This document shows, in pieces, positions 12,101 to 24,480 of a DNA stretch of 64,000 nt. The stretch lies in the NCBI GenBank assembly GCA_026936325.1, contig JAPTHN010000258.1, forward strand, positions 186,001 through 250,000, given 5' to 3'. The translations under genes were made by a program, and so were the position numbers. This stretch comes from Platynereis dumerilii. Its lineage: Eukaryota > Annelida > Polychaeta > Phyllodocida > Nereididae. The notes beneath the pieces were generated by a model, which saw only the letters and a program-made list of their open reading frames with translations, was not told the origin of the DNA and made no database searches. Within the stretch, counting starts at the first letter, position 1. Every line of letters begins with the position of its first letter.

Positions 12101-12913
12101 AACCAGTTTTGGCAGGCCTGATCAGCTGATTACTTCAGTCAATAGTACAAAAGTATACTTTATATGTACATGCATAGACTAGGTTTACCTTGCATACTTC
12201 ATACAAACTTTTATTATTGCAGGCCCTTATTGCTATTCAAAGCCACAGCCTTCACCTAATCTTCCTTAACCCTCTCCTTCTTCTTGTAAAATCATTTCAA
12301 AATCGCTATTTTCCTTCCTTTTTAATTATCGGTTTCTGTGCTTTCAATGGGCTTTGCTAGTTTGTACATATTACTGAATGCAGCAAAAGAGGTCAGTTAT
12401 ATAAGCAGGCCAAACCAAAAAATTATAAGTATGAAACCCCTACATATTTACAAGACCTGCGTTCAAAAAAGCCAAACCTGTAAGTTCTAAGCCAAACCTA
12501 AACTAAAACACTATGTTTCAGTAGAATTTTTTCATAACAAGCTTCCGGATACATTATAAATATATCCATACCAGCATAGTGAAGCACATTGGAGAATATT
12601 TCAGTCTCAAACATAGTATAAGTACCCAATTTTATCCAAAAACGCACAAAATAGTCCAGTTGTTCCAAAGTCCCTCTTATTAGAATCACGTAATCTTTGA
12701 CAACAAAAAATATTTTGATATAAAAAAATATGCACTGTATAGGTGAGAATATAATCTAGCATACTGGCTATATTAACATTTGATTGAATTTGCCTGAAAG
12801 ATGTAGTTTCACTTAAGGCACAAAAAACATCTGTTAAACTGTCTAAAGCGTTGACTGAAGCCAAACCCGAGCCTTAACTGGGTCGCTTCGCATAGAGCAA
12901 ACGGTACACAGTG
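9186..12913. mobile_element. 3.7-kb inverted-arm element with CACTG termini and TAGA flanks
   Basis: The left arm (9186-9922) and right arm (11490-12913, with an extra ~690 bp at about 11668-12355) are near-identical inverted copies. The ends are CACTGTGTACCG and CGGTACACAGTG. Both are flanked by TAGA (9182-9185 and 12914-12917). CACTG ends with a 4-bp duplication fit Chapaev-like elements of the CMC superfamily; that assignment is inference. Each arm holds the same 85-codon open frame (plus 9235-9492, minus 12607-12864), which opens without ATG; its first in-frame ATG is codon 35. The arms also share a Cys-containing frame with CRVCGLKF. No DDE transposase was recognised, so it is probably non-autonomous. 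Confidence 0.75.
9923..11489. other. Spacer between the inverted arms; no gene recognised
   Basis: AT-rich DNA without a domain-bearing frame. Two gatgacgtcaca words (about 10953-10964 and 11018-11029) look like CRE/ATF sites and lie in a local inverted arrangement with caatgg words. Whether they matter is unknown. Confidence 0.4.
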
Positions 12914-12917
12914 TAGA

Positions 12918-13269
12918 TGTGATAGGGACTGAATCAACTGATTAACCATAACTGACACAAACAAAACATTTTAAGCCAGTGACATCACACGACCAAGTTG
13001 AAAGTTAATTTTGAAACTGTTTGGGTTGTGAATCCGTAACAGCTCCAAGACAGCCAGATTTCAATTAGGCTGGGTTGTCATTCACATGGACATGAAAGGA
13101 GCTCTGGGGTGGTATTTAGTATTATTTACCCTGTACATGACTGGGGTTTACAATTTTCTCTCAGTACTCATGTACATTGTGCACTGAAAGTGTCTTCCTT
13201 TCTTGCCTCAGTTCTCACTTCGTCCATGTATTGAAATTGGTTTAAAAGATATTTTTGTTTTCCCTTCAG
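12918..13269 (+). other. Sequence upstream of the first visible host exon, probably intron
   Basis: The segment ends in a pyrimidine-rich tract and the acceptor tttttgttttcccttcag at 13269. No promoter or earlier exon could be recognised. An open frame runs back into it from 13270 but has no independent support. Confidence 0.5.
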
Positions 13270-13554
13270 GCCCCGACAAGTCACGAGAAGACGTGGTTTG
13301 GGTTTACGAGCAACTGTGCAATGAACTGACGCATGTGCAAGAGGAGTACAAGAGGATGAGGTACATAGTGGACCAGCTGAGGAGGGAGTACTACGATTCC
13401 AAGGAGGTGGATTACTTCAGGAGGTACAACATGATGAAGGGGATGATTAAGAGGAGCGTCATGCACGTCAAGCTAAAAAACGACGACACCCCTCTTCCTG
13501 GGGCGGATATAAGGCTGAAGGAGGAGTGGAGGAAGAGAGAGTTGCAGATACAAG
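13270..13554 (+). CDS. Host gene, internal exon: charged helical/coiled-coil protein
   Basis: A consensus acceptor (cccttcag, ending 13269) and donor (caag followed by gtatat at 13555) bound a 285-bp exon of phase 1 on both sides. It encodes about 95 residues rich in Glu, Lys, Arg and hydrophobics, with EEYKRMRYIVDQLRREYY followed by RRYNMMKGMIKRSVMH. The region is strongly predicted to be helical, probably coiled coil, and lacks membrane segments. GC content and codon use differ visibly from the surrounding AT-rich DNA, which supports real coding. The frame joins in phase to the exon at 22634. A similar style of helix pair occurs in FAM13-type and occludin/ELL tails, but I could not establish membership. 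An unspliced reading of 13203-13598 is longer but ignores the splice sites. Earlier exons were not found. Confidence 0.8.
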
Positions 13555-14099
13555 GTATATTGGCTTCGTTTTTATTTTGGGCTGCAATAGCAAAATGAAA
13601 GCATAACTTACTTAGTTGTCTTTGAATTGAGCAAAGTAAGCCCACTCAAGACTCTTTTAGGTGTGTGGTCTCCAAAATTGGCAAAGTCCGTAACTACAAA
13701 TAAAGACCCACTCAAGACTCTTCAAAGAGTGTAATCTTAAAAGCGACCAACTGACAGTCTCTGAAGGCTGATCGTATTGGAAATAGGCAAACTAAAAAGG
13801 TCAAAGGTCCAGTGTGCTGTATTATGACAATAGTTTTGTTCTCTTATTTCTCAATGTCCCCCATCGCAATTTTCTCACTGTACTAATTTGGATTCCCTTG
13901 AACCACAAGATTAAAAAGAGGATCATCAGCTGACTAAAATAAGACAAAATTAAGCTCAACAGCAAAAGAATGTTGTCACTTGATTTTGGCTTATAATTTT
14001 GCAAAATATTTCGTAAAACAAATTATATAGTATTGTTCCTGTGATCAATGGCATCTTATTGCCAAAAATCATTCAGCTGTGACCATTTCCTGTATACCT

Positions 14100-14390
14100 T
14101 TAGACTTGTTTATCCCATTTCAGTTTTTTCAATAAAATATGGTGCAATGGCACATTGTGTCTTTCCATGACTGGTATTTCAGTCCATGATCTGAAGTCTG
14201 ATAGCTTTCTTTGAACTCTGACAACTCTAGCATTTTTCTTCAAAGAAGTCCTAAAAGTGTCTGTTTCTGTGTTGGTGTCTTTGTCTTTTTTTGGTGTCTC
14301 AACACCATCCATCAAAGAACGTCTCCTTTCATCTCTCGGTGTTTTTCTCTGCAGTTGACTACTTCTACAAGTGTAGCAAAGATCCGCTGG
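14100..14390 (-). pseudogene. Possible decayed coding fragment, family unknown
   Basis: On the minus strand an open stretch reads NPADLCYTCRSSQLQRK, PRDERRRSLMDGVETPKK and later RVVRVQRKLSDFRSWTEI, ending in a stop near 14100. The C-x2-C pair and the Arg/Lys-rich, Pro-rich composition look protein-like rather than random. It lacks clear splice sites and a start, has an upstream stop, and lies antisense in the host intron. It may be the remnant of a transposon gene or of an older host exon. Confidence 0.3.
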
Positions 14391-15679
14391 ATTTATTTTT
14401 CAAAAGGTGCCTTCGTTTTTCCATTTTGCTTTCTTTCTTCTTTTCACGCGGCTGTGGCTGAGCCTTGGCTCTTATGATGGGCCACAGTAAGAAAGAACAT
14501 TGATTAAGATGTTTGCTGGTTTACAAGAATATCTCTGTTGATGACCTTCATTTGTGTCAGCATCTTTTTGCTATTACCGGATACATTTCTTATTTATATA
14601 TATGCGCTAATGTCTCCAAACATAAGGAATAGGAGACAACGAAAAGGTTGAAGTGAAATGAAACATAAGGAAAAGCAGACAACAAAAAGGTCGATGCAAA
14701 ATGATAGATGTTTTGTCAAAAAAACATTTTGCAGATGACAGATATCTTTCGCAATGTGAGCAGTTAAATGACTACTGTCGATATTCTTGATAAATTTTAA
14801 TTTCTGCAGTCTCTGCCACTGAGAGCAGTATTGGCAAATACAGACAACTTGTATGGTCTGACTGAACCTCAAGACTCTTTATCCTAAATTTAGTGCAACA
14901 AATTGGGGAAATATTTCAAATCTAGCAACCTTCTAAATTCCGGACCTCCATCCTGGATGCGGTGATTGCTTCTGGGGTGGTTGAGAGTGCTTAAGCAATT
15001 GCCACAATAAAATAATTCGATAATTGCATGGCCAATAAATGTGTCAGTGACTCAGTGCAAGTGTGTAAAGAAATAAAACTAATAGGAGCTTCTGGTGTTA
15101 AACAATGTGGTATTGTGGGCAGAGATTAGTGGAATTGCCTTGTCCTGCCATAAAATTGGCTTGACATGTTTACTCGCCTGTTGTGGTCTTTGTGTAATAT
15201 TCAAGCTCAAGTGTCAGTACAATTGAGTTGCACAAATGGTAAGGAAGCTGCTCTAAGACATTAGAAATGAATGTGAGTGTAATTTCTATATCATGAATGC
15301 TCATATTCACAACGGCATAGAATTATTTCCTTCCAAAAACATTCCAAGAAATGCAAATCATCTTTAATTCTAAAAAGAGAGAGCTTTCAGTCTCATCATA
15401 TTTTGATGAGACGTAATGCAGATAATCTTCTTGGATATATGTCAATTCTGAAATGTCACAATCTTCTTAACTTGTTTTTCATTCACAATCTTCTTGTTTT
15501 TCATCTGAATGATATAGGCGTAGGAGGTGGGGGGGGGGCGAGCAGAACATTTTGTGAATTTAGATTTTTGCAGTAATTTTGGAATTATTTTTACCAGAAA
15601 ATCCCACCAAATCTAATGACCTTCAATGCCATTGACTTGAATAATGTTAGATTCACTTGCATGCACTCAAAACATTATA

Positions 15680-16495
15680 GGGGAGACGGGGGCACAGTGA
15701 ATCGCAGTACTCAGTGAATCAATAGACTTCCTCAGACCTGGGATGCTGAATAGAAATATTTCAAGAAATTTTCTTATGTTTGATGAATTTACATACTTAG
15801 GTTTGACACTTGATAAAACATATACCGTTTGGACATTATGAACGAAAGTATTATTTTTAGCATTTATTTCTAGAATGTTTTATTTTGTTAAAAAGTACAG
15901 AAATTCTTTGAATTATTCCCTGCAAATTAAATATGTATGACAAGAACATCTAATGCAAATAAATGCCAGGTGATTTGAGAACAAGTGGATCAAACTGGCG
16001 AAATATGGTGAATTATGTGAAAGATAGCCATGCGGGGAACAGTGGATCAAGGCAAGAGCATGAATCATTTATTATGTATTGTCCATTGTAACACTAGAAA
16101 CTTCTTGTAAAAGCACCAAGAATAGCGTATATCGATGGTCGCACCTTTGACAGGTTATGCCATACATGTATGTGTTTAAGGACATCAATTGCCATCTATT
16201 GGACTTAAAAGGGTGTTTTTGGACAAGAAATAGGAATTTCTGAATCCTGATCCACTGTGCCCCAAGCCCCAATTCACTGTATCCTGCTATCCAGGCACAG
16301 TGAATCAATTTTTTTTTTGTCGACATTCTGAAGATATATCTTTGAAATCAGGAGAGGTTCCATTTTTTTTAGCATTCATTTCTACTTTACACTTATATCT
16401 TTCCCTCGAACCATGCGTAAAGAAAATTTGATTATCAATCTTTGAGATATGGCAAAAATAAACTTTTTCGATTCACTGTACCCCCGTTTCCCCCA
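15680..16495. mobile_element. G-rich TA-flanked MITE, family 2
   Basis: It begins after TA as ggggagacgggggcacag and ends tacccccgtttcccccac, an imperfect inverted repeat that includes gattcactgtaccccc. The word cacagtgaatc or a near variant recurs at 15692, 15711, 16034 (cacagtggatc type), 16249 (inverted), 16271 (inverted), 16294 and 16470 (inverted). The layout matches family 1, with gaatc replacing gagac. It is non-coding and sits in the host intron. Confidence 0.78.
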
Positions 16496-17020
16496 CTTAT
16501 TATAGTTATTTTCAAGACTCAATGCACTCTGTAACATTTAGATTGATTTAAAAGTGTCATGCGATACACACAAAGTATAGTGTTTCTTTATCTGAAATAA
16601 TCTATTTGATCACAATTATTCAGGCAAAATCAGACCTTTGGAAATGGTTGGCAATAATCAATCAGGCTAGCATTTCCAATGGATGTTCAAGAAAAATTGG
16701 TTTTTCTTCACAGAGGAAAGTTTTGACATTATTGATTTTGACAAACTTTTCAAAATACAATTTCACGACAATTTTTGCAACAGAAAAATTTTTGTCATCT
16801 TGGGGGCAAAAAACCAGAACTACACAAACTGTTTTTATTGTGGTTAAAGACAAGCTGTGTGATTGCTATATGTTTTTTCTTCTTTTTTTCTTTGGAGTAA
16901 TTTTCTTACTGCACAGCGGCACCTCATGACAGTGTGTTATTATAATGCCCATATCAGTGCAAGCTCACATTTTTTTATGACACTTAGATTAATTTTTTAT
17001 GCAACTGGTAGAAAAGTATA

Positions 17021-17118
17021 GGTTATTCACCACGGGAGAGGGAATATGTGATTTATCACCCGAGGGCTTTAGCCCGAGGTGTGATAAACACATATTCCTG
17101 ATCCCATGGTGAATAACT
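17021..17118. repeat. Near-perfect ~98-bp palindrome (mini hairpin element)
   Basis: The arms start ggttattcaccacggg and end cccatggtgaataact. They also pair through aatatgtg/cacatatt and tttatcac/gtgataaa, closing on cccgagggctttagcccgag. The sequence folds almost entirely into one hairpin, typical of very short palindromic MITEs. Confidence 0.8.
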
Positions 17119-18106
17119 GGTTTATACCATGAGTCAAACAGCCAAACAGTCAAACATGAGAGGATTACTGGACAACAAAGAATATGGGAATTATTTCCCT
17201 GCAAAAGTGGCATGTGATTGGCTGACAGAGGTGAATGGTATAATATCTGTTATGCTGGAAGCTGGGTTGCCAGCAAGCCCAACCACCATTCAACACCTCC
17301 CAGCCAGCTGATATAAATTATTTTTTCCCAGCCAGCCGCGTCAACTGCTTTCTCATTACCTGACTGCAAATTTCATCGGTTGGATGCCAAAAATTGGATC
17401 CCAGCTGACAACTTTGCCAGCTGGGAACATCGTAGCTGACAGTCTGCCAGCCAGCCGGGCGCCTGCCGCATAAGAGATAATTGGTATATGGGGTGCCCCT
17501 GACTGCATTGGCCATATTCATACCAAAGGCGTGTGGGGCAGTGGGTGCTACAAAAGTTTAGGCAAAAAGGCTATACAATTAGGGCTGATGATTAAATGAA
17601 CATTACTAAAAATCAATGATTTTGGCACCTCTCCTCACCCTAGGGGGGACAAAATAAGCTTGCGAGGATTTAACTTGTTATAAATTCCTTCAAACAAGAT
17701 AATTTAAATGTATTTTCCTTCTCGTAAATATGCAAGTGACAAGCCCTGAAATTGTACAAGCAGCATTACAAAGATATATCTGACCATTGCTGCCAATCCC
17801 ACAATACATTTCTGTGGTTGTCAGTTTATTGTCTTTCGGGGAGTGTCCTGGAAACTGATATTCAAAAAGGTGCGGCCTGCAGCGTATGGTTGATTTCAAT
17901 GCACAGAAAAAAGGGTAATTTGAGAAAGGTCAGTGATCCAGCATTTCTCGCTGATGAAAACATGATTGCAATGAAGTTGTCACAGATTTGCATTACTCTG
18001 ATGCCACAATGAATATGTTCATATATCTCAGTGGGTTGAGCTGATTGTCACACGTTCTTACTCAAGAGATTTGACACACTCTAAGAATTATTGGGAATAC
18101 ATTTAC

Positions 18107-18406
18107 TCAACCTGGAGGCTACTCAACTGCACCTTTTTTCAGTAAATGTTCAACCAAAAATGTTGAAAATTTGTGGCTTATCAGCTGCAAATCTTTGGAT
18201 TGAAGTAATCATTGAAGTAATCATTGATTGTTTACTGACAATGGTCGCTGCTGACTATAGCTACTGACTGAGGTAAATGTTTGCAACAAATCTAGTAAAA
18301 GGTTTTTGTGGGAGTTCAACTAATCGAAGTAAATGTTGACTTGACACATTGAGGTAAATGTTTACCAAACTAAGTTACAGCCTGTTTAACCAGCTTGAGT
18401 AAATGT
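18107..18406. repeat. Possible small element built on the word gagtaaatgt
   Basis: Ends resembling an inverted pair are acatttactcaacctgg (18107) and ccagcttgagtaaatgt (right). Between them the word gtaaatgtt recurs about five times, preceded by gag, gaag or cag. The terminal repeat is short and imperfect, so boundaries are uncertain. Confidence 0.4.
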
Positions 18407-21400
18407 CTACTCACTTCCGGCTACTTTCTGCACCATGAGATAAGGCAGACAAGTTGCTATTTTCAGTAAACCCTTATGGCCTCAGAAGCAATGATCAAAA
18501 TATTTTCTTATTACCAGTTTTTCAGTAGTTAGCACTTATTATGGGTGTCACACAATTAAAGTAATGCATTACTTGAAAATGGTTGACAGCCTACTCCAAG
18601 TCGCAACCATTTCCTGAAGACATATGCACAGCATCCATGTCTAAAGGAATTGGAAGTGAAGGCATGATGAGCAATAAGGCAGAGCCACTTATATCATTCT
18701 TAACTCAAATCAAAGATTTTGGTTGATGAAAGCAAGACTTACATACTTTCTACAAGGGCCCTTTCAATGATATCAACTATATGGAGCAGCATTGGTGCTA
18801 CAGATTTATTTATACATATAAAGAGCAGAAATATATTACATGTATTAAAAGATATCTAAAAAAAAAAAAAAGGCAGCATTGATTCTCTGCTGTTTCACAG
18901 TGATGATTATGAGCTTACATTAGGGTTCCTTCCTTGTGCATTTGTTGTCTTCCAAGTGTGCCATGCTGCCATCTATTCTGTACATATAATTTCATATTTA
19001 AGGTGAGACGTTCACTTCGTAAAATTTAATAATTATCCATCAAATGTTCAGTGACGTCAATGCTCCAAGAAATCTTTACCAGACGAAATTAAAGGTTCAA
19101 GAGTGTCATATTAAAAACATCTGTAAAATGAAAACAATGAAAGATTTTGTATTTCCGACTTCAGATTCAGATTCCTGTGGAAATTTTACATAAGACAGGC
19201 TATTTTTCTGACTGAAATTCGAAAATAAAATTTTGGACCTAAATGTCACAAATTTCTCACTCAAATCTTGAAACTTATCCTAAGACGGTTCAGCCAAAGA
19301 TTTCAACCTCTGGCAAAGGGTGAATGTGTTGGGGTAGCTTCACACATTCAGGTTCAGAGCTGGGGTGTAGGGTACTGCTATTTATAGACACAGCAGAGCA
19401 GACTGCCTCACCAATTCCCTGTTGAGAGTACTCTGCTTGATAATTCCTATGTGCCATTTGGTGTACAATGTGTGTTTTGGCTGTCAAGATGATTGGTGCA
19501 ATGAGACTATCTGTTAATAATTTTTTACCAAACCTAGGGTAGTCACCACCATGTCAATTGCATGGAATTATCTATATGATAGGATAACTTCGGACATCTT
19601 TAGGATTATTATGGATTCCGAAATCACAAAGAATGTCAAAGGATGTGCGCTCTGTGTCTGGCATTATGTTAATTTTGTAACCATTCGAATGATTCGTATG
19701 AGAAATGTAAAATGTGTAATAACGCTAATATAAAACCAATATTCTCGATTGCACTGGATGTGTCAATGAATCTTATTTATTCCGCAAGTTCCATCAGATG
19801 TAAATATGCGTAAATTAATAAATCCTTTAGAAGGGGAGCTAGAAACTGATATTTCGACAGTATTGTTGATTGTAATGGATGCGCTAATGGCCATATTTTA
19901 TTCAACTGGTTGCCTTGAACATGTAAATGTACACCATTGACTGTTTTTTCAAAACAGGTGATGCAAATGTGTAGATGCATTTCACATATCCGAAGCAAAG
20001 TTGCAGAATCATCCACCCATGCATATTCAGAGATGCTTGTCATGTGTCCTGTAAAAGGAAAGTTTGCTCAAGTGTTTACATAAACATAACAGAACTCCGT
20101 CAAGACAGAACACTTATTTCAACAAATTGATGTTGAAGTGTATATTACTGTTTGTTACATTTAGTATTTTGGAGTCGTTTTCTTGATCTGACACATAAAT
20201 AGTATAATCACTTATACACATACATGTAGATCTACCACAATCCAAACTCTTTTTACGAGCAACACTTGCTCGAATTTCAAGATCTTTAAGTTATCAACAT
20301 TTCAAATTAAATCGTTTGGAAGTCATTGATTTTTATCATGGGACTGAATTTTCTAGCCTTTTTTTCCATACTTTTTAAAAATACACCTACGCTTTTTGAG
20401 TGTGAAATCCCAGTTTTAAGCTGTCTTGCTCAGCCCTAAACATAGGGTAAAATGCACCTTTTTTCTTACTTTAACTTGGAAATGCATATATTTTCAGTAA
20501 AATTCTGTCTGATGGGAGGTGTCATTTGATGGCCTGTGGTACTGATTTAACTTCTTATACATGTGTGTCACTTATTTAGTTACGAACTCAATCTATTTTA
20601 TGATTTGAGCTGCTTCATTGGACTGGAAGGCACTTCAGCAGCTGATTTTCTGATGCTGCTGATTTTCCGATGTACGGTTTCAGGCGTCAACTGTCCCACC
20701 CAAGCATATACCTCCTGCCTTTTTCGGCTTCAGAAAATTAACCCAATTTATTCAGGGTTTTTTTCTTCGCCAAATCACAAATTTCTATTAGATGGAGTAA
20801 AAAGGTTTATTTTGAGGCCCTACTTGCAAGTTTGAGCCCATAAGCCTAACAAGATATCACTTTCTAAAAATGTCTACAGTATATAGGCCCAACCTAAGTG
20901 TCGGACTCAAGGAGTCATACCCTAACGTCATGCTTGTAGTCCCAGACGTGAGCTGGATTGCCACTATACTTTGCATTAGATCTGTTTTTATCTGGGCCAA
21001 GTATCATCAGTGGTCCATATTGCAAGTGAAAATTTATTTTCCAAGAATCTGCTGGGGATCATAGAAAGCCTTTCGAGACAATTGGGAATGAAGATTTTTT
21101 TTTTTACAGACCGTGGTTGAGACAAATGCAACAGCAGCACACGATTCATGTCTTGAAGAAGACCCTGTCCTTCGTTTCATTCATGCAAATGTTGGAAAAT
21201 ATATTGGGTTGCCTGTATACATTTGAGATTGTCTTGTTATTGGCATGCCTTTATCTTAATTTATAAGTGCTCCAGTGCTTCATCTGGAGTGAATGACGGA
21301 TAATTGTGTTTAGTTTATCAATATTTAAAGCCTTTGTCATATGAAACTAAACGTCTCTATAACTTGGCACATTGTTATATTCTGGGTATTATCCAGAAAT

Positions 21401-22143
21401 TACCAAGAATGAATGAATGATAGGTATACTCTCTAAACTAGCTGACATTACGACTACGACAATTACTGTTAAAAGAAAGAACAATTCGAGCTGCCGCCGC
21501 TGTAATAACAGTGGTTTTCTATCGTAATATGACAATTTTTGCCTTTCATAATGGCAGTTGCCTTCAGTGAGACACAGCATATTTACAATGTATGTTCATG
21601 TAATTTGCATTTCATTTTGAAACATAGCGAACAGTCGGTATTTGAAAAGTTTGTGTATCAGTACAGGTATGTGTATGGTTGTCTGAGGTGTAAGCCACTT
21701 TGTATGTATATATATGAAAACATGGTCAGGAAATGGAAATGGATTCCAAATCAATTTGACATTATTACATAATTTACATTATTGTACAAGTTGTGGAGAC
21801 ATAGATCTATATATTAATTCGGAGACACACACTGATTTAACTTTATATATAGTTTATATTATACACCCCTTTAAATGTGTACAGAGAAGTAGTTCCTTTA
21901 GCGGGTAAGGTATAAAAGGAGCCTGCTGCAAGAACTTGCATGGTAGACACTTGTCCCTCAGCTTGACTAACAGACCTTTGGCCTTGGAAGATTGTTGTAT
22001 GATATTGAACATGCATGCCACACTGTAAACTGGCTCCCGATACTTTAACAGTAGGTACCATCAGAATAACGATACCTGATGTAAAATAAACAACTTTCTA
22101 TCGTAAAATGGCAATTTGTCATATATTCATTATTGCAGCAGCC

Positions 22144-22519
22144 ATTACAGCGAAACACTTTGATATAGAATTAAAGTGGACTGTGACACTGTGAAAATGG
22201 CACTTCGTGACTCATCATAGCTGATGAAGTGTCATCTTCTCTACTTTCAACATGGGAAACATACTATTAGAGGCTGTTTGATTAGTTATGATCAAGAGTA
22301 AGCCATTTGACTTCTCATAACAAATTTTAGAGTGAAAATCAGATGCATAATCCTTTTGTTTGGCTGTCACCAACAAGTGGGATAAGTCTCCTTCAATCAA
22401 ATTAACATTGAAAGCATTGGGTTTGGTCATGACAAATCATCAGCATGATGACACATGAAGTGCCATTTTCACAGTGCCACAGTCCACTTTAATTCTATAT
22501 CAAAGCGTTTCGCTGTAAA
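22144..22519. mobile_element. ttacag MITE with ~60-bp near-perfect TIRs
   Basis: The left end reads ttacagcgaaacactttg, atatagaattaaagtgga and so on to aatggcactt. The right end is its inverse with about two mismatches over roughly 60 bp. The interior (ctgatgaagtgtcatcttct, ttggctgtcaccaacaagtg) is shared with the copies at 3108, 35829 and 63758. It is non-coding and lies just upstream of the terminal host exon, within the intron. Confidence 0.9.
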
Positions 22520-22633
22520 GAGATGCAGTTCGTTTTACAGTCTAGAGAGCAAAAGCTAGAGTCACATGACCGACTGTTTTGAATTATGTACTGTATACTT
22601 TTGAGTCTAGCAATCTGTTGTGATTAATTTCAG

Positions 22634-22836
22634 GGATGACCCACCAGGAGATAACAGAAGAAAACAGTTACCTGTCGGATCAAATTAAGGAGTATAAAAG
22701 AAAGAGTTCGCTCATCAAGGACCTTGTGACGCAGATGGAAAGGAATTACTCCGCTTCCAAGCAGTATTTTGTCATCCAGAGATACAGGATTCTCAAGGCT
22801 ATTATAAAGACTGTCATTCACAACAATTGGATTTGA
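22634..22836 (+). CDS. Host gene, terminal coding exon
   Basis: After the acceptor ending at 22633 the frame opens with gg (completing a split Gly codon), then MTHQEITEENSYLSDQ. It continues through EYKRKSSLIKDLVTQMER and KQYFVIQRYRILKAIIK to the stop at 22834-22836. The composition is again charged and helical, and phase matches the donor at 13554. The segment from about MER onward aligns without gaps to part of the upstream exon: an Arg, then Y-x2-SK, RY, K and IK positions are shared. The gene therefore contains an internal repeat of one helical module. An ATG at 22636 would also open this frame, but the splice acceptor directly in front makes a terminal exon the better reading. Confidence 0.8.
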
Positions 22837-23820
22837 TAGTCTTTGCAGTGACATAGAATGTATACACCAGTGATAGCAGGACTCTTGGGGATTCTGAAAT
22901 AATTTATGAGCTATGAAGCTTCGGAGTGTCAAATGTACCCTTGAAGCATTCATATGCAATGTGACGCTTTACTCGCAATTGAAGCTTTTTGTATGCAATC
23001 TAGGAAATGTGATATATGTGTATATAGTCCTTAAACGTGTTGTCATGGAAACCATGGCAACACCAACTCAGCTTGAAGCCATTTTGCGTTGACCTGTTTG
23101 TTGACGCTCTGCCATTTGGGAGGCCATATTGATGACGTCATTTGGTCACCCAATTAATATTACATAATTATGTGTAACGTTGAACATCATGCTGTGTTGT
23201 TGTTGTTCAAGTCCGATCTGCCAAATGAATCGTCCATTAAGAGTTCAGGATTACTTTTGGATCTACTAATTATCAATCCATCAGTCCATCAAGTCATCTG
23301 AGTTGCAGTTGCCCGCGGTCTTCTGGCTAAGTCCTCTGGTAATTCCTACAGTGCTTTGTATACCGATGAGATAATAATGGAAGGGTTTAAGCCATCGTTT
23401 CGTCTATGCTTATCAGGTAAGCTTTTCTCTGGAACTGATGTATAATTCATACACATTTGATATGTGTATACCTGGATCCTTTTGATGATTAGGAACAAGT
23501 ACAGATCTGTATGTTCAGAAGGTCACTCGATCATATCTGAATTATCCAGAAGGACATAAGGCCTGTTTAAAAATGGATATACGGTGTATCCCAACTCAAC
23601 ATCCTGTGCCTGAACCAAGCACATTGTTACATTGCTGATATTTATCAAATTGGCCTCAATATATAATCGGTCCAGGAGAACATCACAGGGAAATTTTAGA
23701 AATACCATCGGAAAAGTTTTGCTTATTTCCATCGCTGGATAAAGTCCTTCTTTGACACATTTTTATGACTGGTCAATATTTTGTCATTGATGAATCAACT
23801 GTGCCAGCCAGCCAATTAAA
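22837..23820 (+). other. Probable 3' UTR, end uncertain
   Basis: No coding frame follows the stop. The first poly(A)-signal-like hexamer I see is an attaaa variant at 23815-23820; no canonical aataaa lies closer. The extent is a guess from this signal alone. Confidence 0.3.
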
Positions 23821-24028
23821 ATTTAATTTCACCACAGGCTTCAGATCATAGAGTTGCATTCAACATAGATATATCAATACTCAAGCACCATCTGATGTAT
23901 GACATAACCATTAATAGAAGGCAACAACATCATCAGGAATCCCTTTGATAGTAATTCAATGGTCAACATGATCTTGAAAAATTAATGGTGTTTGCTCCAA
24001 CAGCAACAGGGCCATGTCTTCAAAACCT
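23821..24028. other. No feature recognised
   Basis: Short AT-rich non-coding stretch between the putative 3' UTR and the left arm of an inverted repeat. Confidence 0.4.
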
Positions 24029-24480
24029 TATTATCCATCCAATAATTATATATCTTCAATTTTTTTTCTTAGGTTGCTAGCTTGATGTCATGCTGAGACT
24101 CAGTGGCTATTGGTCAGTTGAGGTATGAGTAGAAAAACCATATGTCAGGCAAGGCTTTTTTGGTGATGTCAAGCTATATGAACTCTCTCATTGGTCGGGA
24201 GATTCAGCTGCATGACATCAAGCAGTTGCTCTTAAATTGTGCTAAATTAACATTGTGAAGGCTCCAGTTTCATTATTATCATTTAATCAATGGAGTACAT
24301 GGATACTCAAAGCATGCCATATGATGCCAGGGTGGCTTGATTTGGAATCTTATTGGAAGAAGATGGGAAGTAAAAGAGGTGGTTTATAATATGAAACAGA
24401 GAACATCTGATCCCAATATCTGTCCTCAGTGAGGTTTATTCACGATTGACCATATGGCCAGACACCTTTTTAAGTTGTCT

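Larger units (their letters stand above)
13555..22633 (+). other. Intron of about 9.1 kb
   Basis: It is bounded by a GT donor at 13555 and the acceptor gattaatttcag ending at 22633. One base (g) from the upstream exon and two (gg) from the downstream exon complete a Gly codon, so the junction keeps frame. The intron carries a G-rich MITE (15680-16495), a palindromic mini-element (17021-17118), a possible word-repeat element (18107-18406) and a TIR-bounded MITE (22144-22519). The stretches 13555-14099, 14391-15679, 16496-17020, 17119-18106 and 18407-22143 show no other gene I can support. Alternative exons inside it cannot be excluded. Confidence 0.7.

Noticed and set aside
9186-12913. Idea that CACTGTG ends mark a Transib/RAG-like element
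   Set aside because: The flanking repeat is 4 bp (TAGA), not the 5 bp usual for Transib, no RAG1-like frame was found, and the heptamer is too short to be decisive.
13203-13598. Unspliced 131-codon frame
   Set aside because: Clear acceptor and donor sites define a shorter exon (13270-13554). The extra ends are most likely intron.
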